In this document: piece by piece, positions 44,820-53,970 of the stretch
Layout of the letters: the number at the start of each line of letters is the position of its first letter
Position numbering within the stretch: position 1 is the first letter of the stretch
Origin: Brevundimonas fontaquae
GTDB taxonomy: Bacteria > Pseudomonadota > Alphaproteobacteria > Caulobacterales > Caulobacteraceae
Reading direction: 5' to 3'
Length of the DNA: 64,000 nucleotides
Assembly (NCBI RefSeq): GCF_017086445.1
Contig: NZ_CP070968.1
Location: 2,046,001 to 2,110,000, forward strand
Notes under the pieces: model-generated
The model's input: the letters and a program-made list of their open reading frames with translations, nothing else
Told to the model about the DNA's origin: nothing
Database searches by the model: none
Position numbers and translations under genes: made by a program

Positions 44820-45809
44820 TCAGGCCGAGGGTGGAACGGAGCCCCCGGCGGGGCGGCGGGGCGGCGCCGGCCGCACGGGCGGCGTCGCAGCCGAGTTCTG
44901 ATCCTTGGCCAGGCTGACCATCTCGCCGATGCCGGCGATCGTGCCGACCAGGGCGCCCATTTCGGCGGGCACGATGACGGTGCGCTGCTGCGGGCTGCGC
45001 GCCAGTTCGGCGAAGGCCTCGACGTATTTCTGGGCCACGAAATAGTTGATGGCGTTGACGTCCCCGCGGGCGATGGCTTCCGACACCATAGCCGTGGCGC
45101 GAGCCTCGGCCTCGGCCTCACGTTCCCGCGCCTCGGCGTCGCGGAAGGCGGCTTCCTTGCGACCCTCGGCCTGAAGGATGGCGGCCTGTTTGGCGCCCTC
45201 GGCGCGGGCGATGGCGGCGGATTTCTCGCCGTCGGCCTCTGTGATGACGGCGCGACGTTCGCGCTCGGCCTTCATCTGACGGGCCATGGCGTTGGTGATG
45301 TCTGTCGGCGGGGTCAGATCCTTGATCTCGATCCGATTGACCTTGACGCCCCACGGTTCGGTCGCTGCGTCAATGACATGCAGCAGGCGCGTATTGATGC
45401 TGTCGCGCTGGCTCAGCACCTCATCCAGTTCCATCGAACCGACCACGGTCCGCAGGTTGGTCATGCACAGCTGCGAAATCGCATAAGGCAGATCATCAAC
45501 GCGATAGGCGGCGCGGGCGGAGTCCATTACCTGGATGAAGACGATGCCGTCCACCTTCACCATGGCGTTGTCCTTGGTGATGACTTCCTGGGTCGGCACG
45601 TCCAACACCTGTTCCATCATGTTCATGCGGCGGCCGACGCGTTCCACGAACGGCGTCAAAAAGCCGATGCCCGGGCTCAGCGTCTTCGTGTATTTGCCGA
45701 AGCGTTCGACTGTAAATTCACGGCCTTGCGGCACGATCTTGATCACGCTGATCAACAGCACGATGGCCAGCAGCAGCACGACGCCGGCGAAGATGGTGGT
45801 CACGTCCAT
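44820..45809 (-). CDS. SPFH/band 7 (stomatin-like, QmcA) protein
   Basis: 329 aa. The N-terminal anchor TIFAGVVLLLAIVLLISVIKIVPQG is followed by the band-7 domain (FTVERFGKYTKTLSPGIGFLTPFVERVG, MEQVLDVPTQEVITKDNAMVKVDG, INRIEIKDL-type NRIEIKDLTPP), then a charged Ala/Glu coiled-coil (ITEADGEKSAAIARAEGAKQ). Such proteins form ring-like membrane microdomain assemblies with NfeD, which is encoded next. Confidence 0.93.
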   Translation of the reverse strand: MDVTTIFAGVVLLLAIVLLISVIKIVPQGREFTVERFGKYTKTLSPGIGFLTPFVERVGRRMNMMEQVLDVPTQEVITKDNAMVKVDGIVFIQVMDSARAAYRVDDLPYAISQLCMTNLRTVVGSMELDEVLSQRDSINTRLLHVIDAATEPWGVKVNRIEIKDLTPPTDITNAMARQMKAERERRAVITEADGEKSAAIARAEGAKQAAILQAEGRKEAAFRDAEAREREAEAEARATAMVSEAIARGDVNAINYFVAQKYVEAFAELARSPQQRTVIVPAEMGALVGTIAGIGEMVSLAKDQNSAATPPVRPAPPRRPAGGSVPPSA

Positions 45810-45884
45810 TCAGATCCCTCCCTGACGCGGCAAGCCTACCCGCTGTGCGCGAGCGGCGCCAGACAAACCGAGAGGATGGCCGCC

Positions 45885-46976
45885 TTAAAGGTCGTGCTTG
45901 GCCCGCCAGGCTGCGAGACGCACGCTGACGTCACGTTCAATGTCGCCGTAAAACAGGTTGTAGGGGACGATCTTGCGCCGATCCGCCCAACTTCCGCCAG
46001 CAGTCAAAAAGTCGGCGTCCGGCGCGCTATGCCACAATAGGCCGCCACGGCATTCCGTGGAGATCAACCGACCAGTGAGAGCCGGTCGGGCGCCCCATTC
46101 CAAGCCGGTCGCATTGGTCGCGCCGCTGTGCTGACGCGCCGCGGCGCGCGGCTGGCTCGCAGCGCCCGTGACCGGATTCACGCAGATTGGGTCAGTGGAC
46201 AGGTTCACCAGATCGCCGCGATCATCCCATTCCAGAGCGCGTCTCAGCTTGCGCCGCGCGCCCGTTTCGTCGCCGTCCTGCACCGACGCCCAGGCCACGA
46301 TACATCCCGTTTGATCGGCGGCATCGCAGGGCGAGATCGCCTGCCGGAACATCTCGCGCCCGACCAAGGTCTCAATCAGATAGGCGGCGACAAGCCTGTC
46401 CTTCAGCGCCGGATTGGCGCGGAGTTGGTCGCGAACCAGACGCGCCGTCAGCTCTCCGCCCTGTTCCACGCCGGCGATAACAACGGGGCCGGCGGGATGC
46501 TGTTGCAGCCACAGTTCGAAGGCGGCCTTCACGTCCCCATAGGCGAAGGCGCGCGCCTCGCGCGCGTCATCACGCAAGGTCAGCCGGGTATAAAGGCTGG
46601 CTTGGCGATAGAGGGGCACGCTGACCCTGCCTTCTCGGGCGAAGGGCGACGCATAGTTCGGCAGCACGACGCGCCGCATATAGGCGTTGGCCCGCGCATC
46701 GTCGATCGGCCCATTCCACTCGGCGCCACCATCGAAGGTGGTCGGCATGACGAAGAAGATCGCCGCCTGGTTGGGCGCGCCCTGGTCGATCAGCGCCCAG
46801 GAGGATGTCTTTCGATAGTCGGGCGCGGGCGGTGGCTTGTAGGTCTGGAAGGGCACCTGAGGGTCCAACCCTGCCCTCAGAATGTCGCCGCTCCACACCG
46901 CAACGGCGGCCGTCAGCACGAAGACGGCGACGAAGCCTGCATATCCGACCCATTGCCTGAAGGTCAGCCGACGCAT
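45885..46976 (-). CDS. DUF3089 alpha/beta-hydrolase-like protein
   Basis: 363 aa. One N-terminal membrane segment (WVGYAGFVAVFVLTAAVAVWSG), then a DUF3089 domain: QAAIFFVMPTTFDGGAEWNGPIDD, YRQASLYTRLTL, VIAGVEQGGELTARLVRD (position of the nucleophile elbow, here GVEQGG instead of GxSxG) and AYLIETLVG. The missing serine suggests an altered or absent hydrolase activity. The ATG overlaps the hldD stop (ATGA), placing it at the end of the LPS core operon. Confidence 0.85.
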   Translation of the reverse strand: MRRLTFRQWVGYAGFVAVFVLTAAVAVWSGDILRAGLDPQVPFQTYKPPPAPDYRKTSSWALIDQGAPNQAAIFFVMPTTFDGGAEWNGPIDDARANAYMRRVVLPNYASPFAREGRVSVPLYRQASLYTRLTLRDDAREARAFAYGDVKAAFELWLQQHPAGPVVIAGVEQGGELTARLVRDQLRANPALKDRLVAAYLIETLVGREMFRQAISPCDAADQTGCIVAWASVQDGDETGARRKLRRALEWDDRGDLVNLSTDPICVNPVTGAASQPRAAARQHSGATNATGLEWGARPALTGRLISTECRGGLLWHSAPDADFLTAGGSWADRRKIVPYNLFYGDIERDVSVRLAAWRAKHDL

Positions 46977-47977
46977 CAGCGGTACGGATCGGCCGTGGCG
47001 AGGAAGTCCTGCACGTAGCGCCGCACGCCCTCTTCCAACGGCGTGGACTGCCCCTCGAAGCCTGCGGCGCGTATGCGATCCATGCGGGCTTCGGTGAAAT
47101 ATTGGTAGCGGTCGCGGATCGACAGGGGCGTATCGACATAGTCGATGGACGGCGTCTTGCCGGCGGCCTCGAAGGTGGCGCGCGCAAGATCGGCGAACGA
47201 CCGCGCCTGACCCGATCCTGCATTGAAGATGCCCGAGACCTGCGGCGACTGGAGCAGAAACTCGATGATATCAACCACATCGTCGACATAAACGAAGTCG
47301 CGCATCTGGCCGCCGTCCGCATAGTTCGGATTGTGCGACCGAAACAGGGTCACGGTCTCGCCCGCCGCGACCTTGGGCCAGATTTGCGCCACGACCGATT
47401 TCATTCCGCCCTTGTGACCTTCGTTCGGGCCATAGACGTTGAAGAACTTCAGTCCCGCCCACTGGCGCGGCGCCTGACCCCGATCCGCCTGCCGAACTGC
47501 ATGCTGATCGAACAGCATTTTCGAGTAGCCGTAGGCGTTTAGCGGACGAAGCTGAGATAATGAATCTGCATCGTCATCATCGTTGAAGCCCGTCTCGCCG
47601 TCGCCATAGGTCGCAGCGGAAGACGCGTAGATCATCCGCGAGCCTCGAATTGCGCACCAGTCCCATAGGTCGCGCGACAGGGTGAAGTTGGTCCGCAGAA
47701 TCAGGTCGGCGTCAGGCTCGGTCGTCGAAGAGATCGCGCCCATATGCACCACGGCCTCAATCCGCTCGGCGTGGCGCTCCAACTGCTCGAACAGTTCTTC
47801 GGGCGACCAGAAGTCAGCGATCGCGTGCTTGGCCAGGTTCTTCCACTTGGCCAGGTCGGCCGTCTCCAACCGATCGCAGACGACCACATCATAGGCGGTC
47901 TCGGCTGTCAGCCGCGCAACGACGTTTGAACCGATGAAACCGGCGCCGCCGGTCACGACGATCATTCTCGGCGTCAC
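46976..47977 (-). CDS. hldD: ADP-L-glycero-D-manno-heptose 6-epimerase
   Basis: 333 aa. Extended SDR fold with NAD-binding VTGGAGFIGSNVV, catalytic Ser/Tyr region YASSAATYGDGE and YGYSKMLFDQH, and the substrate loop LKFFNVYGPNEGHKG. It converts ADP-D-glycero- to ADP-L-glycero-manno-heptose for LPS inner core. The GTG start overlaps the hldE stop; the ATG at 47965 is an alternative. Confidence 0.95.
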   Translation of the reverse strand: MTPRMIVVTGGAGFIGSNVVARLTAETAYDVVVCDRLETADLAKWKNLAKHAIADFWSPEELFEQLERHAERIEAVVHMGAISSTTEPDADLILRTNFTLSRDLWDWCAIRGSRMIYASSAATYGDGETGFNDDDDADSLSQLRPLNAYGYSKMLFDQHAVRQADRGQAPRQWAGLKFFNVYGPNEGHKGGMKSVVAQIWPKVAAGETVTLFRSHNPNYADGGQMRDFVYVDDVVDIIEFLLQSPQVSGIFNAGSGQARSFADLARATFEAAGKTPSIDYVDTPLSIRDRYQYFTEARMDRIRAAGFEGQSTPLEEGVRRYVQDFLATADPYR

Positions 47978-49428
47978 AGCGCGCTCCCTGTCATCTTCTC
48001 GATCGTTCGCGTGGTCGAATAACCATCCTTGAAATCCGCCAGCTTGACCTCCCCGCCCCAGCTTTCGACCAGATCGCCGCCCACGACGCCCTCGCGCGTA
48101 TAGTCTGAGCCCTTGATCAAAACATCAGGACGCAACCGTTCGATCAGGGCGATCGGCGTCGGCTCATCGAAGCTGGTGACGCGGTCGACGCTGGCCAGCC
48201 CGCCAATAACGACGGCGCGACTGTCCAGATCATTTACTGGTCGCCCCTCGCCCTTCAGTCGCTTGACCGATGCGTCGGTATTCAGCGCCACGACCAGACG
48301 GTCGCACCAGCTGCGCGCCTGCGCCAGATAGGCCACATGGCCGCGGTGCAGAATGTCAAAACAGCCGTTGGTGAAACCGACCTTCAGGCCCTGACGTCGC
48401 CAGCCCTCGACCTCAACCGCCAGCTCGTCGAACGGCGTCACCTTGGATACCGCAGCGGTGGCGTGCTGGCTCAGTTCGGCTTCGATCAGCTCAGCGGGTG
48501 TAACCACGGCTGTGCCGGCCTTCCCGACGACCACGCCCGAGGCCAGGATAGCGAACTCGACCGCCATCTCCAGCGACGCGCCGGCGCCCAGCGCCAACCC
48601 GATCGCGGCCAAGCCTGTATCGCCCGCGCCAGACACGTCGAAGACCTCGCGCGCCCGGCCGGGGAAGTGCTTCACGGGTTCGCCGCGCTGCGCCAGGGTC
48701 ATGCCCTTGCCCGCACGGGTGACGATGATCGCCTTGGCGGTCGTGGCGGCCAGCAAGGCGGCCAGCGCCGTTTCGACCTCGGCGTCCGTCCCGACTGGCA
48801 GGCCGGTAGCGCCGGCCAGTTCCGAAGCATTGGGCTTTATGACATCGACGGCGCCGTAGCGAGCGAAATCCCTCCCCTTTGGATCGACGACAACTGGCGC
48901 CCCGGATGTCTGCGCCGCGTTCAGCGCGGAAGCCACAAGCGCGTCGCTGACGACACCCTTGGCGTAATCTGAGAGCAAATAGACCGAGGCATCTGTAAAC
49001 GCGTCCGAATCCTGAATCCCGGTCGGCGCAGCCTCGTCATCCAACCGCAAGAGCTGTTGGCCGCCCGAAACGAAGCGTGTCTTTACGATTGTGGACGCGC
49101 CTGCCGGCCTCGCCACGACGTCCTCGATGTGCGGCTCGGCGGCGATCAGAGCGGTCAGTTCCACCCCAGCCGCGTCGCCGCCGATCACGGCGCCCAGCCG
49201 CGCCACCCCACCCAGGGCCGCGATATTGCGCGCGACGTTGCCGACGCCGCCCGGCATGGCGACGGTGCGGCTGGTGCGGAGCACAGGGATCGGCGCCTCG
49301 GGCGAGATTCGGCTGACCTCGCCATAGACGTAGCGATCCAGCATCAGGTCGCCGACGCAGGCGACCTTCAGGCCGCGCACGCGCTCCAACAGGCTTTGCA
49401 GGGCGCCCAGGTCAAAGGTGTCAGACAT
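47974..49428 (-). CDS. hldE: Bifunctional heptose 7-phosphate kinase / 1-phosphate adenylyltransferase
   Basis: 484 aa with two fused domains: PfkB-type kinase (about residues 1-315; GDLMLDRYVYGEVSRISPEAPIPV, MPGGVGNVARNIAALG, VFDVSGAGDTGLAAIGLAL) and cytidylyltransferase-like adenylyltransferase (about 345-480; VGFTNGCFDILHRGHVAYL). It makes ADP-heptose from heptose 7-phosphate. The gene sits 18 bp after kdsA, and hldD overlaps its end. Confidence 0.96.
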   Translation of the reverse strand: MSDTFDLGALQSLLERVRGLKVACVGDLMLDRYVYGEVSRISPEAPIPVLRTSRTVAMPGGVGNVARNIAALGGVARLGAVIGGDAAGVELTALIAAEPHIEDVVARPAGASTIVKTRFVSGGQQLLRLDDEAAPTGIQDSDAFTDASVYLLSDYAKGVVSDALVASALNAAQTSGAPVVVDPKGRDFARYGAVDVIKPNASELAGATGLPVGTDAEVETALAALLAATTAKAIIVTRAGKGMTLAQRGEPVKHFPGRAREVFDVSGAGDTGLAAIGLALGAGASLEMAVEFAILASGVVVGKAGTAVVTPAELIEAELSQHATAAVSKVTPFDELAVEVEGWRRQGLKVGFTNGCFDILHRGHVAYLAQARSWCDRLVVALNTDASVKRLKGEGRPVNDLDSRAVVIGGLASVDRVTSFDEPTPIALIERLRPDVLIKGSDYTREGVVGGDLVESWGGEVKLADFKDGYSTTRTIEKMTGSAL

Positions 49429-49446
49429 GGGCCCGACCTAGAGGAT

Positions 49447-50325
49447 TCAGGCGGCCTGCGCCACCGGCGCCTTGGCCCCGATCTTGATGGCCAGGTCGTC
49501 GAAGGCGATCAGTTCGGCGGCCAGAGCCTCGAACTGGCTCAGCGGCACCATGTTGGGCCCGTCCGAAGGTGCATTATCCGGGTCCTGGTGCGTTTCCATG
49601 AAGACCGCATCAACGCCGACGGCCACCGCCGCCCGCCCTAGCACCGGCACGAACTCGCGCTGGCCGCCCGACGACGCGCCCTGCCCGCCCGGCTGCTGAA
49701 CGCTGTGTGTCGCATCGAACACGACAGGGCAGCCGATCTCGCGCAGCACCGGAAGCGCCCGCATATCGCTGACCAGAGTATTGTAGCCAAAGCTGGCGCC
49801 GCGTTCACAGGCCATGACGTTGGGATTGCCGGCGCCGACCACCTTGGCGATGACGTTCTTCATGTCCCAGGGGGCCAGGAACTGACCCTTCTTGATGTTT
49901 ATCGCCTTGCCGGTGGCGGCGGCCGCCAGCAGCAGGTCGGTCTGACGGCTGAGGAAGGCCGGAATCTGCAGCACATCGACGACCTCGCCGACCGGACCAC
50001 ACTGAACCTCGGAGTGAACGTCTGTCAGGGTCGGCAGGCCGGTCGCCTCGCGAATCTCGGCGAAGATCGGCATGGCGTCGTTCAGACCGATTCCCCGCGC
50101 GGCGCTGGCGCTGGTCCGGTTCGCCTTGTCGAAACTGGTCTTGTAGATGATGCCGACGTTCAACCGCTCGCCGATTTCCTTCAGGGCATGGGCCGTCTCC
50201 AGCGCGTGCTGGCGGCTCTCCATCTGGCAAGGACCGGCGATGAAAGCGATTCTTGCGCCGCCGCCGATGACGACAGGCGTCCGAAGACCTTCGGACAACG
50301 TAATGACAGCGTTGGGTCGGCTCAC
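49447..50325 (-). CDS. kdsA: 3-deoxy-8-phosphooctulonate (KDO-8-P) synthase
   Basis: 292 aa, GTG start. KdsA condenses PEP with arabinose 5-phosphate. Family segments: [95 protein letters not shown] and [19 protein letters not shown]. First gene of the kdsA-hldE-hldD-DUF3089 cluster, divergent from the photolyase gene. Confidence 0.96.
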   Translation of the reverse strand: MSRPNAVITLSEGLRTPVVIGGGARIAFIAGPCQMESRQHALETAHALKEIGERLNVGIIYKTSFDKANRTSASAARGIGLNDAMPIFAEIREATGLPTLTDVHSEVQCGPVGEVVDVLQIPAFLSRQTDLLLAAAATGKAINIKKGQFLAPWDMKNVIAKVVGAGNPNVMACERGASFGYNTLVSDMRALPVLREIGCPVVFDATHSVQQPGGQGASSGGQREFVPVLGRAAVAVGVDAVFMETHQDPDNAPSDGPNMVPLSQFEALAAELIAFDDLAIKIGAKAPVAQAA

Positions 50326-50436
50326 GAGGCGGCTCTTTCGACGTTCGGTGTTGTGGAGGCGGCTGTTGCCGCAGCTATTGGGCCATCAGGTGGCGCTCTG
50401 AAGGGATGAGCGCAAGTTATCACGGAGTTCGCCCGC

Positions 50437-51894
50437 GTGGCCACCAAACCTGTCATCCTGTGGTTCCGCCGCGATCTGCGACTGCATGACAATCCCGCCC
50501 TGAACCACGCGGCGGAGACCGGGCGACCAATCCTGCCCGTCTATATTCTGGACGAGCATGGCGAACGGCCGATGGGCGCCGCGTCGCGCTGGTGGCTCGA
50601 CAAGTCTTTAAGGGCGCTGGATGCGGCGCTTCAAGAGCGCGGTTCGCGCCTGATCCTGCGCAAGGGCAATGCTCCGACCCAGCTCCAGGCGCTGATCGCC
50701 GAAACCGGCGCCGACGTCGTCTTCATGAACCGCCTGTTCGAACCCGAGACGTTTGAGTACGACGCTGAGATCGCCCATACGCTCAAGGCGGACGGCGTCG
50801 AATGCCGGGGCTTCAATGGCGCCCTCCTCTGCCGCCCTGGCGAGGTGCTGAACGGTTCGGGCCAACCGTACAAGGTCTTCACTCCGTTCTTGAGGGCCCT
50901 GCTGGCCACGGCCGAGGCGCCGGCTCACACAACCGGACCCCGCCAGATACAGACGCCCAAAACGGTTCAATCCCACGACCTCGACAGTTGGAAGCTGCAC
51001 CCCCGCCGACCGGATTGGTCCAAGGGCTTCGACTGGACGCCGGGGGAGGATGGGGCCTCGCAGGCCTTATCCAGGTTCATACCTTCCGGCCTGAAGACCT
51101 ATGCCAAGGATCGCGACTTTCCCGACCGGCAAGGCGCCAACAGCCGCCTGTCGCCGCATCTTCACTGGGGCGAGATCAGCCCTTGGCGTGCGATAGACCG
51201 AGCCCGACAGGCAGCCAAAGATGGCAAGGTGTCGTCGGCGGAGTCCGACAAATTTATTGCTGAGATCGGCTGGCGCGAGTTCTCCGCGCACCTGCTGCAC
51301 CATTTTCCCTACATCGCCGAGCGCGCGTTCCGTCCCGAATATGACGCCATGCCCTGGCGTAAGGACGACGCGAGCCTTAAGGCGTGGCGACAGGGGCGGA
51401 CCGGATACCCGTTGGTGGACGCCGGGATGCGTCAGCTCTGGACGACGGGGTGGATGCACAATCGGGTGCGAATGGTCGTCGCCTCCTTCCTGATCAAACA
51501 TCTGCTGATCGACTGGCGCGAAGGCGAAGCCTGGTTCTGGGACACGCTGGTGGACGCCGACCGGGCCAGCAATGTGCAGAACTGGCAGTGGGTCGCAGGG
51601 TCGGGCGCAGACGCCTCCCCCTTCTTCCGCATTTTCAATCCCATCACGCAGGGCGAAAAGTTTGATCCCGACGGCGGCTATGTCCGTCGGTGGGTGCCGG
51701 AACTTCGCCACCTGCCGGACCGCTGGCTACAGTCGCCCTGGACCGCACCCGCTGAAGTGCTGCGTGACGCCGGGATCGTTTTAGGGCGCGATTACCCCAA
51801 GCCGATCGTCGAACACGAGAAGGGCCGCGCCCGGGCGCTTGCTGCCCTGAAGACCGTTTCCGGTCGCGGCGACGACCACAGCGACCGTGATTGA
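50437..51894 (+). CDS. phrB: Deoxyribodipyrimidine photolyase (class I CPD type)
   Basis: 485 aa, GTG start. The N-terminal antenna domain (VILWFRRDLRLHDNPALNHA) and C-terminal FAD domain (GWREFSAHLLHHFP, TGYPLVDAGMRQLWTTGWMHNRVRMVVASFLIKHLLIDWREGEAWF, NVQNWQWVAGSGADASPFFRIFNP) are intact, with the conserved Trp electron path. It repairs UV-induced cyclobutane dimers. In Rhodobacter a photolyase belongs to the RpoE-ChrR regulon, but I found no TGATCC-type promoter before this one. cfa follows after 32 bp. Confidence 0.95.
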   Translation: MATKPVILWFRRDLRLHDNPALNHAAETGRPILPVYILDEHGERPMGAASRWWLDKSLRALDAALQERGSRLILRKGNAPTQLQALIAETGADVVFMNRLFEPETFEYDAEIAHTLKADGVECRGFNGALLCRPGEVLNGSGQPYKVFTPFLRALLATAEAPAHTTGPRQIQTPKTVQSHDLDSWKLHPRRPDWSKGFDWTPGEDGASQALSRFIPSGLKTYAKDRDFPDRQGANSRLSPHLHWGEISPWRAIDRARQAAKDGKVSSAESDKFIAEIGWREFSAHLLHHFPYIAERAFRPEYDAMPWRKDDASLKAWRQGRTGYPLVDAGMRQLWTTGWMHNRVRMVVASFLIKHLLIDWREGEAWFWDTLVDADRASNVQNWQWVAGSGADASPFFRIFNPITQGEKFDPDGGYVRRWVPELRHLPDRWLQSPWTAPAEVLRDAGIVLGRDYPKPIVEHEKGRARALAALKTVSGRGDDHSDRD

Positions 51895-51926
51895 CCCCCC
51901 TTGTATTCCGCGTTGAAAGTCAAAAA

Positions 51927-53147
51927 ATGAGCGTCGCACACGCCGATATCGAAGCTGTCGCCAGCCGAACACCGCGCGTGTTCGCTATGATGCTGCGGCT
52001 TCTAGCCGCAAACTGGACCTTCGGCCGCTTGACGGTGAAACTGCCCAATGGCGAGACCCATGTGCTTCAAGGCAAGCAGCCGGGCCCCAGCGGCATAATG
52101 ACCGTGCGCGACTATCGGTTCGCACGCCGCGTCCTTGCGGCCGGCGATATCGGGTTCGCCGAAGGCTATATCGCGGGCGAGTGGGACAGTCCGCACCTGG
52201 CCGGTCTGCTCGAAACCCTGGTGGACAACTACGATCACATCCGGCGCCTGTTCGACGGCAACCTGATCATGTGGGTGGTCAACTGGCTGAGCCACCGCAC
52301 CAATCGTAACAGCAAGACCGGATCGAAGAAAAACATCCACGCCCATTACGATCTGGGCAATGCCTTCTATTCCCAGTGGCTGGACGGCACGATGACCTAT
52401 TCATCGGCCCGCTTCAGCCGCGATGGCGAAGCGCTGGAGGCGGCGCAACGTGAGAAATACGCCGCCTTGGCCCGAATGATGGATCTTCGGCCGGGCATGT
52501 CGGTGCTGGAAATCGGCTGCGGCTGGGGCGGCTTCGCCGAGTTTGCGGCGCGCGAGATCGGCGCCAACGTCCTTGGGATTACGATTTCCAAAGAGCAGCA
52601 CGATTTCGCTCGCCAGCGCATGTTCAACGCGGGGCTGAGCGATCGCGCCGATATTCAGCTCATCGACTACCGCGATGTGCAGGGTCGATTTGATCGGGTG
52701 GCGTCCATCGAGATGTTCGAGGCTGTGGGCATGGAGTATTGGCCCGCTTACTTCGGTAAGGTCCACGACGTCCTTCAACCTGGCGGCAAGGCCGGACTGC
52801 AGATCATCACGATCCAGGACGACCTGTTCGACGAATACAATGCCCGGACGGATTTTATCCAGAAGTACGTCTTCCCCGGCGGAATGCTGCCCTCCGAAGA
52901 ACGGCTGGCGCCGGTCGTGTCGAAAGCTGGTCTGTCCTGGCAGTCGGTGGAACGGTTCGGCCTTGACTACGCTGCGACGCTCAAGCTTTGGGATGAGCGT
53001 TTCCAGGCCTCCTGGGGCGAGATCAGCAAGCTTTCCGGCTTTGACGAAAGATTCCGCCGGCTCTGGCACTTCTATCTGGCCTATTGCGAGGCTGGTTTCC
53101 GCTCTCGCCGCACCGACGTCATCCAACTGAGCCTGTCTCGCCCATGA
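51927..53147 (+). CDS. cfa: Cyclopropane-fatty-acyl-phospholipid synthase-like SAM methyltransferase
   Basis: 406 aa from ATG 51927. The N-terminal lipid-binding part (FGRLTVKLPNGETHVLQGK, GFAEGYIAGEWDSPHL) is followed by NIHAHYDLGNAFYSQWLDGTMTYSSARF and SAM motif I VLEIGCGWGGFAEFAARE, then GITISKEQHDFARQR and SIEMFEAVGMEYW (active-site bicarbonate Glu). It methylates unsaturated phospholipid acyl chains. It is transcribed with phrB and sseA. Confidence 0.94.
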   Translation: MSVAHADIEAVASRTPRVFAMMLRLLAANWTFGRLTVKLPNGETHVLQGKQPGPSGIMTVRDYRFARRVLAAGDIGFAEGYIAGEWDSPHLAGLLETLVDNYDHIRRLFDGNLIMWVVNWLSHRTNRNSKTGSKKNIHAHYDLGNAFYSQWLDGTMTYSSARFSRDGEALEAAQREKYAALARMMDLRPGMSVLEIGCGWGGFAEFAAREIGANVLGITISKEQHDFARQRMFNAGLSDRADIQLIDYRDVQGRFDRVASIEMFEAVGMEYWPAYFGKVHDVLQPGGKAGLQIITIQDDLFDEYNARTDFIQKYVFPGGMLPSEERLAPVVSKAGLSWQSVERFGLDYAATLKLWDERFQASWGEISKLSGFDERFRRLWHFYLAYCEAGFRSRRTDVIQLSLSRP

Positions 53148-53968
53148 GCCCGCTGATTTCGACGACAGACCTTGCCGCGCGATTGGGCGCGCCTGATTTG
53201 CGAATCGTTGACGGCAGTTGGCATCTGGACGGCCGCGACGCGCGCGCCGACTTCGAACAGACCCATATCCCTGGCGCAGTCTTCTTCGATCTGGACGCGA
53301 TATCGGATCGCGACAGCGCTTTGCCCCACATGATGCCGACGCCAGAGGCCTTTGGGGCGGCGGTCGGGACCCTGGGCCTCTCCGTCGATGACCAGATCGT
53401 CGTCTATGATACAGCCGGATTGTTCTCGGCGGCGCGCGTCTGGTGGATGCTGAAGACGATGGGCGCGACGAGGGTTCAGGTGCTCGACGGCGGCCTGCCG
53501 CGCTGGCGTGACGACGGCCTGCCAACCGTCTCCGGGCCTTCAGTCGCAGATGCCAAAGACTTCCATGCCAAGATGGCGCCCGATGCTGTCGCCTCGTTGG
53601 ATAACGTGCGCGCGGCCTTGGCCCAGGACGCCCAGGTCGTGGATGCGCGAGGCGCACCACGATTCAACGGCGCGGCGCCCGAACCTCGCGCCGGTGTTCG
53701 GAGCGGCCACATGCCCGGCGCGCTCAACCTCCCCTACGGCCGATTGCTAAACGACGACGGCACGATGAAGCGTGGCTCAGCTTTGGTGCAGGCCTTTGCG
53801 GACGCCGGTGTGGATATCAGCCGACCCGTGATCACGACCTGCGGATCCGGAGTGACCGCAGCAATACTGACCCTGGGCTTAGCCGAACTCGGTCGTCCGT
53901 CGCGGCTTTATGACGGTTCCTGGGCTGAATGGGGCGCCCGAACGGACACCCCCGTGGAAACCGGCTGA
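53144..53968 (+). CDS. sseA: 3-mercaptopyruvate/thiosulfate sulfurtransferase
   Basis: 274 aa; ATG 53144 overlaps the cfa stop (ATGA). Two rhodanese domains: the first inactive (LRIVDGSWHLDGRDARADFEQTHIPGAVFFD), the second with catalytic C233 in TTCGSGVTAAI, the CGSGVT loop of mercaptopyruvate sulfurtransferases. A reading from 53084 overlaps cfa and is rejected. Third gene of the phrB-cfa-sseA unit. Confidence 0.93.
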   Translation: MSPLISTTDLAARLGAPDLRIVDGSWHLDGRDARADFEQTHIPGAVFFDLDAISDRDSALPHMMPTPEAFGAAVGTLGLSVDDQIVVYDTAGLFSAARVWWMLKTMGATRVQVLDGGLPRWRDDGLPTVSGPSVADAKDFHAKMAPDAVASLDNVRAALAQDAQVVDARGAPRFNGAAPEPRAGVRSGHMPGALNLPYGRLLNDDGTMKRGSALVQAFADAGVDISRPVITTCGSGVTAAILTLGLAELGRPSRLYDGSWAEWGARTDTPVETG

Positions 53969-53970
53969 GA

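Noticed and set aside
51870..51926. TGATTG before cfa as an ECF11-type promoter
   Set aside because: The -35 matches poorly and no TA-rich element follows at 18 bp.
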